Below, in pieces: positions 55,808 through 64,000 of a stretch of 64,000 bases of DNA. Origin of the DNA: Rhizomys pruinosus (Eukaryota > Chordata > Mammalia > Rodentia > Spalacidae); assembly GCA_009823505.1 (NCBI GenBank), contig VZQC01010577.1, positions 97,985-161,984 on the forward strand, given 5' to 3'. A program made the translations under genes and the position numbers. The notes beneath the pieces are model-generated. The model had not been told where the DNA came from. It saw only the letters and a list, made by a program, of their open reading frames with translations, and made no database searches. Numbering within the stretch: the stretch's first letter is position 1; every line of letters begins with the position of its first letter.

Positions 55808-56166
55808 AATTGATTTTTTTGTGTATTTTATACATAACATCTCCACTGTCTTTTAAAAGTGAACTCTGCAAAAGCCAAACTTTGCTCCCTACTGCTTTCT
55901 ATTAGTTCTCTTTATTCCTGAGTCTCTCGACCACTCCTAGGAGGACAAAGTGGACAGCTGAGAGGCTGCTCAAGAGGAACTTGTCCACAGAATGGCAGAT
56001 AGCATCCTCTGTCTGGAGAATTAGAACCTAACAATGCTGAGACTTGACTAGTTATTGACAGAGAGATTTGAACTCAGAGGTTTGGTAGAACTGAGGGAAG
56101 AGCATCTGCTGCGGTAGATCACAGATGTATTAATATCAAAGGCACGCCCCCCCAACTGCTTGGCTC
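55808..56166. other. Nothing recognised
   Basis: Flank of the L1, no supported feature. Confidence 0.4.
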
Positions 56167-56180
56167 CTGTTTTTCTCTTT

Positions 56181-56433
56181 AAAAAAATTTTTTTTTATTA
56201 AGTTTATTTATTTCTGTATGTGTATGAATGTACTGTCTGCATGCAAGTTTGTGCACCCATGTCGTGCAATGCCGCGGAGGTCAGAAGAGGGTATCGGATT
56301 CCCCTGGAACTGGAGTTCTCCTGGAATTGGAGTTTCAGACGGTTCTTGGCCGCCATGTGGGTGCTGGGGATCGAATCCGGGTCCTCTGTAAGAGCGGTTG
56401 GTACTCTTAACCGCCAGGCCATCTCTCCAGCCA
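56181..56433 (-). mobile_element. B2 SINE with 14-bp target-site duplication
   Basis: CTGTTTTTCTCTTT at 56167-56180 and 56434-56447. Body with CTGTCTGCATGCAAGTTTGT and GCCATCTCTCCAGCC. Confidence 0.95.
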
Positions 56434-56734
56434 CTGTTTTTCTCTTTTTAATGGACAGAGAGAAGGGGAGGGGGAAGAGGGTGAGTGGGAGGGGAGAAGG
56501 GACACTCACCATACATATTCAGGGAGAGAGAGAGGAAGGGAGAGAGACTTAGCACTTTGTGCTTTGTATGTTGTGTGTTGGGCTAGTATTGTGAATTAAT
56601 CGGGATAGCAAGTGAACGATAGACTCAAGTTGCTCTGGCTTCACATCATAGCTTCACCCTAACACCATGGCTCTGGGCAGCGTGGGACCACTCAGACCTC
56701 AGTTCTTCATTTATAAAAGGGAATTTCCTTCTTT

Positions 56735-56896
56735 CTTTCTATGTTCAAGTTCCTATGGCAAGCCAAAGGCTCATGAGTTCCCTAGAGCTGGAGTTACAGA
56801 TGATTGTGAGCAACCGTATGGGTGCTAGGAACTGAACTCAGGTCCTTTGCAAGAACAACGAGTGATCCTAACCACTGAGCCACCTCTCCAGCCACC
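56735..56896 (-). repeat. B3/B2-type SINE fragment
   Basis: TAGAGCTGGAGTTACAGATG, GGTGCTAGGAACTGAACTCA and GAGCCACCTCTCCAGCCAC. Confidence 0.8.
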
Positions 56897-57754
56897 TTTC
56901 TCTCTTTTTAAATAAATGGGGATTCTAGGCTTACCTGCTTCACAGGAGAATAACTCAAGGGGCATGTGAATAAGTTACTTTGCTCAAGTCTGCCCTTTCT
57001 CCCTTCTTCCCTTCCTCCTCCCTCAACTCTTTCTATTCTTCTTCTTTTTCTGTCAAAGTTTCAAGACAAAAGCTAAGGCTTCTGAGATGCCCAGATAATC
57101 ATATTTCCTTCTCCCATCTTGTGATATATAAATTTGTTCTGTGAATTCATTCATAAACTAACTTGTTGCGGAGATCAGTCTGACTCCTTCCCTTCAGAGA
57201 CTCCAGCCCACTTACCTTCCTCTTGTGGCTGAGGGGACCAAGGCCTCAGAAGCTCAGTCTCCTGTTTGGGAGACAGTGAAGAGGAGGAGGTCTGAACCCA
57301 GGGCTCCCTCTTCTAGTACACATCACAATACTACTGTTACCTGATGGATTGGATCTCCCCTTCCTTTTCCTCCCAAATCTGGGAAGAACTGAGCATAGTG
57401 AGTTTGAAGAACCTTCCAGAAGGGATAGTTTAAGAATTCCTATTCCTTCTCATGTGAGGAGGGAGGACCTTCTGACCTCAATATGCAAAGAGACTGGAAA
57501 CATGTAAATCAGTAGCTCTCTAAAATAGCTCAAGTGGAACAGCTCCCTCCTCCCCTCTGCCTCTCTGCAGCATCCAGACTCCTCCCCTCTGCCTCTCCAC
57601 AGCAGCATCCAGACTCCTGATCTCAGTTGGTCTCCTCTTCCTTCTCCTGTCTTCTCTTTCCTTACCTCCAAATCCCCTCACTACCTCCTTCCCTCCTTGC
57701 CCCTTTCCCCCAACTGCTTCCTCCTCCTTTTCCACACTTTATTGTAACTTCTTG
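56897..57754. other. Nothing recognised; short pyrimidine duplication near 57545-57620
   Basis: CTCCCCTCTGCCTCTC with CAGCATCCAGACTCC appears twice. Otherwise no feature. Confidence 0.4.
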
Positions 57755-57769
57755 ATTTTGCTGCTTTTC

Positions 57770-57925
57770 TTTTTCTTTTCTTTTCTTTTTGAGACAGGGT
57801 CTCTCTGTATCCCCAGCTGGCCTGGAACTCACTATGTAGACCTGGCTGGCCTTGAACTCACAGAGACCCATTTGCCTCTGCCTCCTGAGTGCTGGGATTA
57901 AAAGCATGCACAATCATGCCTGGCA
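57770..57925 (-). mobile_element. B1 SINE with 15-bp target-site duplication (one mismatch)
   Basis: ATTTTGCTGCTTTTC at 57755-57769 and ATTTTGCTTCTTTTC at 57926-57940. Body with GAGACAGGGTCTCTCTGTAT. Confidence 0.95.
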
Positions 57926-57940
57926 ATTTTGCTTCTTTTC

Positions 57941-58459
57941 AAGCCAGGATGTGGGTGGGCAGACAGCACAGGACCCTCATTGCCCACCGAGGCTGGAAGC
58001 AAAGCATATTGACTGGAGGAGCCCTGGGGTGCTTTGAATGGTTGCATACCACTCTTGCTGTGTCTCTGGGTCACCTTTCTAGGACTCAAGTCCCACCTCT
58101 GCCTTGATGGAGTTACCTTGGAACAATAGGAACATCTGTCTACATTAGAGGGTTTCTAGGAACCTATGAGGTAATGCAGATGTCTGGTTCAGAGAAAGTA
58201 AATTGGCCAACAATTGCCAGCTATTATTATCTTCTCAAAGATAACTACATTGGGAACAAGTGAGTGAACGGGCATGGGGCTGTCTGGGAGATGCTCTGTA
58301 ACTGATCACCTATAGCAACCGGAGATGACAGGCTTGGGGGTACCACTGGGTTAGCACAAACACCTTGGGGTGAAAATCCTGGCTCTTCTTCTTATAGCTG
58401 TGCAACTCAGGTCTTTTCAAAGGCTTTCTAGGCTTACAACTGGCTAAATTTTAGATAAT
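57941..58459 (+). other. Mostly unrecognised; MIR-like phrases
   Basis: 58360-58420 has GGTGAAAATCCTGGCTCTTC and TATAGCTGTGCAACTCAGG, MIR-like. Nothing else identified. Confidence 0.4.
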
Positions 58460-58915
58460 AAGAGATTGCAGAGTGTGTGTCCGTGGATAGGGCTCTCACA
58501 TTAAACCTCATCCACCTGCCACTCAGGGACCATTTTGGAAAGGGGGAGAAAGATTGTTAGAGCCAGGGTTGGTTGATGAACATAGGGAGACAGAGGCTTT
58601 CAGGCCACTGGAAGCTTGTGCATGTGAACTTGTGGCAAAGGTCATGTTGAACACAAGACCCATGCCAACTCGATCAGACAAGGGCCCACAGTGATGTGAG
58701 GGAAATGGGAGGCAGGCCTGCCCTAGCTGGAGAACTGTTGGCAACTGATTACAGTTAGGTGAGGGAGAGTAGACCTTCTTTAAGATCTCTAGATAGGCTG
58801 AATAGACCCCAGGGGATGAACTCGTATGGAGGGACAGCTGCATAAAATGCTTAATAGAATGGGACTTAGGTTGTATGGCAGAGTGCATGAGGCCTGGTGG
58901 AAGGGTATGGGTGGG
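58460..58915 (+). repeat. Rodent L1 3' UTR fragment, second lineage
   Basis: ATTAAACCTCATCCACCTGC, GGTGAGGGAGAGTAGACCTT and GGCTGAATAGACCCCAGGGG align in order with 41500-41997. Confidence 0.7.
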
Positions 58916-58918
58916 CTC

Positions 58919-59012
58919 AGGTGGATCTTTGTGAGTTCAAGGCCAGCCTGGTCTACAAAGTGAGTTCCAGGACAGCTGGGGCTACAGGGAGACCCTGTCT
59001 CGAATAGACCAA
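58919..59012 (+). repeat. B1 SINE 3' part
   Basis: GTTCAAGGCCAGCCTGGTCT and GACAGCTGGGGCTACAGGGA. The B1 head is missing. Confidence 0.9.
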
Positions 59013-59019
59013 AGAAATG

Positions 59020-59324
59020 TATAAAAGCTCAAGAAGCCTTTCTAGGTCTTAGTGTCTCCACCTGTAAAATGCCACAGAGAAGTACTGACTCAGTGGCCCA
59101 GGCTGGGGACTGTCTTTCAGTACTAACACATAGGGCTGAGCACAGAGGGCCACAGGCTTGTAATCATTAGACACAATGTGGCTTGATGTGGTAATCTTAT
59201 ATAAAGCATGATCTGCGGAAAATAGTTCTCCTCAGTCTTTCTCAATGTCAGCCCTGTAGGAACGGTTCTAAATATTTCCCTCTAGTCTCCTCCCTCCATG
59301 AATTAAAAATTTTAAAAATAAATA

Positions 59325-59327
<3 letters not shown>
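59020..59327. other. Weak MIR-like start, otherwise unrecognised
   Basis: CTTAGTGTCTCCACCTGTAA and AATGCCACAGAG hint at MIR. No gene. Confidence 0.35.
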
Positions 59328-59358
<31 letters not shown>

Positions 59359-59510
59359 TGTGCATGTACTAGTGCTTCTTTGGAGGTAAGAGGACAAACG
59401 TGTGTGAATAAATTTTCTTCTTCTACCATGTAGGTCTTGAAGATCACACTCAGATTGGTCAGGCTTGATGGAAGATATCTTTATGTGATGAGCCAGACAT
59501 CTTGCTCACC
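59328..59510 (-). repeat. (TG)n followed by B3-type SINE
   Basis: (TG)n at 59328-59357, then GGAGGTAAGAGGACAAACGT, CTACCATGTAGGTCTTGAAG and ATTGGTCAGGCTTGATGGAA. Confidence 0.7.
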
Positions 59511-59535
59511 CAAACACTCCATGGAGTTTGACTAA

Positions 59536-59735
59536 TATCTGTATACGCTATGCCCCTTATGTAGGTTAATGTCTATATCTGTATACGCTATGCCCCTTAT
59601 GTATGTTAATGTCTATATCTGTATATGCTATGCCCCTTATGTATGTTAATGTCTATATCTGTATACGCTATGCCCCTTATGTATGTTAATGTCTATATCT
59701 GTATATGCTATGCCCCTTATGTATGTTAATGTCTA
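59536..59735. repeat. 40-bp minisatellite, exactly 5 copies
   Basis: Units begin at 59536, 59576, 59616, 59656 and 59696 with TATCTGTATA(C/T)GCTATGCCC and end TTAATGTCTA. They differ only at single C/T and G/T positions. Confidence 0.95.
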
Positions 59736-59849
59736 TACATAGACATTTTGTGCTTTGCACGTAGAATGAATATGCTGTTTTCTCAACTAAGAATGAATTT
59801 TTGTCCCAATTGCCTCCACTGAGAATGTATGACCCAGACTAGTATTCCC

Positions 59850-60225
59850 TCACTTCTCCTCCCATCCTTCCTCTTCCCTCTCCCTCTTCCCTCTCTCCCT
59901 TCCTTCCCTCTCTTTTCTTCTTCCTTCCTTCCTTCCCCTTTCCTTTCCTTTCCTTTCCTTTCCTTTCCTTTCCTTTCCTTTCCTTTCCTTTCCTTTCCTT
60001 TCCTTTCCTTTCCTTTCCTTTCCTTTTCTTTCCTTTCCTTTCCTTTTTCCTTTCCTTTTTCCTTTCCTTTCCTTTCCTTTCCTTTCCTTTCCTTTCCTTT
60101 CCTTTCCTTTCCTTTCCCGTCCCTTCCCTTCCCTTCCCTTCCCTCCCCTCCCCTCCCCTCCCCTCCCTTCCCCTCCCCTCTCCTCTCCTCTCTTTTCCTT
60201 TCCTTTCCTTTCCTTTTTCTTTGTC
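59850..60225. repeat. Long (CCTTT)n / pyrimidine tract
   Basis: More than 300 nearly purine-free bases, mostly CCTTT pentamers (about 59935-60115), then CCCTT and CCCCT variants. The 147-codon open frame over it is an artefact. Confidence 0.95.
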
Positions 60226-60464
60226 AGTATGGGTTAAAGAATTTTCCTGAAGCCCGATACAAGGTTGACTGAATGGGACTCAGCTGTCATGTATGCCTAT
60301 GATCTAGGATGATTCAATATACTTTCTCTGGCTGTGTTCATTATTTAAAACACAGTGTAAATTTCAAGATCATATTTTAGTTAATGTAGCAGAGAACGTG
60401 GGACTCTGAATCCTCTTTAGAAGGAAATGTGGTTAGGAACAAGGCAAATCCTTACATAGTAATG

Positions 60465-60735
60465 ATGGTTATTAGCATTTCTTGCACAGTAACCATGTAT
60501 CATGACGTTAAATACTCTCCCTCCACGGAACAAGACCATTTTTATTGCAGTCCTATGAGCTGGTGACTACTACGTCCTCACCTCTGTTTTACAGACAAGG
60601 AATGTGAGGCTTAGAGTACTTAAGTGACTGTTCAAGGTTGTGCAGGTAACAGGTTCAGTGGCTGGAATTAGAACTCAGGACTTCATTCTCCAGAGCCCAA
60701 CAGCTTGACATTGACTTACACTGCCTCTTAACTCT
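60465..60735 (-). repeat. MIR SINE
   Basis: CTGTTTTACAGACAAGGAAT, GTGAGGCTTAGAGTACTTAA, TAGAACTCAGGACTTCATTC and CTCCAGAGCCCAACAGCTTG follow a reverse MIR closely. Confidence 0.85.
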
Positions 60736-60739
60736 AACA

Positions 60740-61300
60740 TAGATGGGGTCTTCTAAAAGTGAGAAGTATAGAGTTACCATATGACCTAGGTACACTACCT
60801 CTGAGCAGATACCTAACAGACTCTGTTTCCTACCACAGAGATACCTGCATATCCATGTTTATTGATGAATTATTTACAATATTGGGGAAAAGGAACCAGT
60901 CTAGATGTCCAGCAGCAGAGTGCATGAATAAACTATGGTGCATATATATAAAATGGAATATTATTCATATTATGCACACATACTATAAAACAAAATGGAA
61001 TCATGAAATTTGCAGGAAAATGGATGAATCTGGAAAGTATGATATTAAATGAGGTAATTCAGGTGCAGAAAGACAAAAATCATATATACTCTCTCATCTG
61101 CAGATCCTTGCTCACAATATTTATATATGTGGATATTTTAATGGAGGCCAAGCAGGGGCACAGGATATGAAATTAGCAAGGAGAGCACAAAGGGGGAAAC
61201 ACAGTTGAGAATAGTAAAGGGCGACAGAACACGAGTGACGTGAAGGCAGGCAGGAACAAGGCGAGGACGGGGAAAGGGGGCAGAGAGAGAAGTACAGCAA
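60740..61300 (+). pseudogene. Old L1: ORF2 C-terminus and 3' region
   Basis: An open stretch at 60759-61052 contains RDTCISMFIDELFTILGKRN and ICRKMDESGKYD, the L1 ORF2 C-terminal order (DTCIxMFIxxLFTI ... KWMELE). No upstream ORF2 remains. Confidence 0.8.
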
Positions 61301-61364
61301 GAAAAACAAATTTTGTTTGAAAATGTCATAATGGAACTTAATGCTGTGCATGTTAATTTAAAAG

Positions 61365-61545
61365 GCTTAAGGGCCATCAATGTGGCACGGCAGGTAAGGC
61401 ACTTGCTGGACATGCCTGGTGACCTGTGTTCAATCCCAGCACAAAAAAGGTGGAAGGAGAAAATCGACTCTACACAGGTGTCCTCTGATCTCCACATGTG
61501 TACTGCAGCACATATCCTCCCCACTAATAAAGAAAATTAAAAATA
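61365..61545 (+). repeat. B3-type SINE
   Basis: GGCACGGCAGGTAAGGCACT, GGTGACCTGTGTTCAATCCC and AATCGACTCTACACAGGTGT. Confidence 0.75.
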
Positions 61546-62247
61546 ATGTCATTGAATCAACTAAAATAAATGTCAGTGGTGGTACTGCTGCAGTGAGACT
61601 GTAGCTCAGAGACTGGGGAGAAAGGAAGGAAGGGTGCCTTCCTGGAGGCAGTGGCCACGTGCAGGCCAGGAAGGAGGATGGAATGTGGTGGAGGGGGATC
61701 TGGACCAGAGGCAACAGCTTGAGGAAAGGCATAGAATTAGAGAAATGCCAGGAATGAGCTTCCCTAGGAGTCACGGGGTCACAGGGGGCCCCCCTCAGGG
61801 GGCAGTGCTGCCAATAAACCGCTCCCTAGTTTACAGCCCAACTGTAACAATTACCAAAGAAGGCCTGGTGGATGGCTGTAAAATAGTATTTGATGTGACT
61901 GGTGGTCACTGGTTCCTGTGGCAGTACTTTGATCTTGGAATCTGTCACTCTTAGCACTATGGACATTCTGGGCAGGGTAAGTCTGCTTAGAGGCTGACCT
62001 GTACATTGTCGATGTGAGTATTTAGCTTGGTGTCTGTCCTCTCGCCATCCTGGAGGGAGAGAACCAAAATGTCTCCTGATATCACTGGATGGTGGAGCAA
62101 TATGACTCTTTACCTATGAGTTACTTTTCTAAATGTGGTGACAGGAAATAGATTTCTATGCCAGCAAGCTGGTACTGTGTGATTTCTTAGCAAAATATTT
62201 CCTGTCTCTAAGTCTCAGCTCTCTCACTTAAAAAGTGAGGTAGATAG
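61546..62247. other. Nothing recognised
   Basis: No supported feature. Confidence 0.4.
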
Positions 62248-62345
62248 AGGCTGGGCATGATGGTGTATACTTATAATCCTGGAACTCAGGAAGCTGAGGC
62301 AGGAGGATTGTGAGTTCAAGGTTGGACTGAGCAAAATAGTGATCC
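62248..62345 (+). repeat. Old B1-like SINE
   Basis: GGCTGGGCATGATGGTGTAT, CTCAGGAAGCTGAGGCAGGA and GTGAGTTCAAGGTTGGACTG. Confidence 0.8.
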
Positions 62346-62397
62346 CTAAGGACATTTTAATTTAATTTAATTTTGTTTTATTTTATTTTATATTTTA

Positions 62398-62524
62398 TTT
62401 TCTTTTTTGGTCCTTTTGAGACAGGGTTTCCATGTAGCTCCAGCTGGCCTGGAACTCACTCTGTAGACCAGGCTGGGCTTGAACTCACAGAGATCCACCT
62501 GTCTTTGCCTCTCAAGTGCTGGAT
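62398..62524 (-). repeat. B1 SINE, truncated
   Basis: GAGACAGGGTTTCCATGTAG, GTAGACCAGGCTGGGCTTGA and CTCTCAAGTGCTGGAT. The head end is missing. Confidence 0.92.
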
Positions 62525-63456
62525 AAGAACCTTTTTAAATTTAGGGACTCAACATTGGCTCCAGAAGTGTGGCCTCCAGCTGTAGCTGCCTGTTGCCACT
62601 TAATTATGCAGTGCCATGATGCTCTCACCTCCTGCTGGGCAAGGTGGTGGCATCTGGCTCTGCGCTGAGCCCCGGAGCAGCCAACCACTGCCTCCCAGAA
62701 GCAGGTGTGTGAGGGGCTCTTGGTGTTACTTTTCGCAGCGGCACCCAGGTGACATCCTTAATTATAGTCAGGGAGTGTAGGGCTCAGGAGGTGGCAGTGA
62801 GCAGTTCTAGGGTGTGAAAAAATGATTAGCAGTGCTGGCCAAGTGGGGCTGCTGGGGTCATTTCCTCAGGTCCGAATGGAAAGTGTGCCCCTCCCAGGAA
62901 TGAAGCAGATGTCCCAGGGAAGGGGAAGACTGCTGGGGGATCTAGAATCAGGGTAGACAATAGTGAGTTGCAATGTAAAAGCCTCCTGTGTTGTTTGCAG
63001 CTACTTTGCTGAGTGGGAAAAGAAGGGAGACTTTTGAAGGGCCGGGATTGTGATTCTGGGAAAGGCAACATCGAAGCTCAGAGGTTGATGGAAGCCGAAT
63101 AGGATCCTTACAGTTATACCACTGAAGACCCTCTGTAGTGTGTGCTCATCTGCTATCCATCATCCTTAGAGGGAGGCGTTTGTAAGCCCTGTTTTTCAGA
63201 TGAGGCTTAGGTATGAGAAGGTCATTACTTGATATCTCTTACTGGTAGAAAAAAAATGGCTCCATCTCCAAAGGCAGAATCCACTGGGGTGGATTTCAAA
63301 GCCTGTGTCCTGGTTTGTATATGAAATCAGGGATTTGGCTCCGAGAATCCCTCTCCCAGATCTGAGGTCTGCCACTTGCTCCCCAAACAACAGAGCCTGG
63401 CATTCGATCTCTGAGCTCTTTCTGCTTGTCTACTGTGACTTCTATCCAGAAGTGGG
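62525..63456. other. Nothing recognised
   Basis: Single-copy-looking sequence without a supported gene. Confidence 0.4.
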
Positions 63457-63470
63457 AGAAATCTCTCTCT

Positions 63471-63527
<57 letters not shown>
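63457..63527. repeat. (TC)n microsatellite
   Basis: About 34 TC units with one interruption. Confidence 0.95.
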
Positions 63528-63529
<2 letters not shown>

Positions 63530-64000
63530 TAGGCAGATAAGGAGACAGTGATGGAAAGAGGAACATCTGATAAGCGGCTGGGGAGCCAAAAGGAAGCAGA
63601 CAAGGGAGAGCTCTGCAGCAGGAATGAGATAAGGAAATGGAAAAGATGAAAAGGCTTTTGGAACTGGTAACAGAGGAGAGGGGTAGAGAGGAGATAAGGG
63701 GCTGAGTGAGCAATGGTCCATGAGGAGGCATAGGTATTAAATAGGGAAGGAATAGATAAGGAGAGACAGAAAAAGAGGAGGGAAGGAGGGAAGGAGAGAG
63801 CAAGCCAAGCTCTTTCCAGATATCCAAGCCTCCTTGCGGTATCTGGCTTGATCTTATTCTCTTTACTGTGAAATGAATTACCGACTCTGCCAGTCAGTGA
63901 CGGTCTCACTCCATGGGGTAGAAATGTCATAGTGGGGGAGGTCTGAAGGAGGCTTCCCTGGCTGTGGGTCCCTCACGGGCAGTGAGAGATCCTTTGGGTA
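63528..64000. other. Purine-rich, nothing recognised
   Basis: GA-rich sequence to about 63800, then plain sequence to the window end. Open frames on the minus strand (to 166 codons) are low-complexity artefacts. Confidence 0.4.

Noticed and set aside
55310..55813. 167-codon open frame on the plus strand
   Set aside because: It runs antisense through the 5' end of the L1 and its repeats, ending past the target duplication.
59829..60272. 147-codon open frame
   Set aside because: Translation of (CCTTT)n.
63296..63930. Overlapping minus-strand frames of 141-166 codons
   Set aside because: They depend on the (TC)n tract and purine-rich flank. No family features.
15000..64000. Search for olfactory-receptor or Aplnr coding sequence expected near Lrrc55
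   Set aside because: No single-exon frame of 300-380 codons with seven membrane segments exists in any frame. Such genes must lie outside the window.

Overview
This is mammalian nuclear DNA from a muroid rodent. The evidence is dozens of rodent SINEs (B1, B2, B3, B4, ID and RSINE1 types), several rodent L1 3' ends, older mammalian MIR and L1M relics, long microsatellites, and a split vertebrate gene with consensus splice sites. There are no bacterial or phage genes. The mix of repeats and the L1 5' end suggest a cricetid-type rodent (hamster, vole or deer mouse) rather than Mus or Rattus. That placement is an inference, made without an alignment. All repeat boundaries are read by eye and are good to about 10-20 bases unless a target-site duplication is quoted.

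The only protein-coding gene I can support is Lrrc55, on the minus strand. Exon 1 is at 12564-13224 (or to 13263 with the longer N-terminus) and the terminal coding exon is at 8196-8431, with a 4.13 kb intron between them. The joined frame encodes 298 residues (311 with the longer start): a signal peptide, a leucine-rich-repeat ectodomain with cysteine caps, one membrane helix and an acidic tail. It is one of the leucine-rich auxiliary (gamma) subunits of the BK potassium channel. The intron carries a 22-base C tract (G in the transcript) just after the donor, a 56-bp minisatellite in mid-intron, MIR and ID insertions, and a 33-bp minisatellite about 50 bases before the acceptor.

Layout. 0-8 kb: old repeats (B1, B3, MIR, L1 3' end, one B2 with intact target-site duplication), then the 3' side of Lrrc55. 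8.2-13.3 kb: Lrrc55. 13.3-16 kb: its pyrimidine-rich upstream flank. 16-31 kb: a dense graveyard of nested retroelements, including RSINE1 copies broken by L1 and B2, a 19.3-19.7 kb pyrimidine minisatellite, and an LTR-like repeat split by about 1.8 kb of L1 material. 31-49 kb: mostly unrecognised sequence with MIR, ancient L1, an exact 88-bp tandem duplication, a perfect AT hairpin and a CRE palindrome. 49.8-55.8 kb: one almost full-length but dead L1 on the minus strand with 15-bp target-site duplications and a monomer-like 5' end. 56-64 kb: scattered SINEs, a 40-bp minisatellite, a CCTTT-type tract, MIR and old L1.

From remembered human synteny (LRRC55 lies between an olfactory-receptor cluster and APLNR), the 15-64 kb part would be the gene-poor gap upstream of Lrrc55. 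No receptor-sized open frame occurs in the window. I found no evidence of a new multi-gene system. The points most worth a second look are the splicing-proximal repeats in Lrrc55 and the nested retroelement structures.
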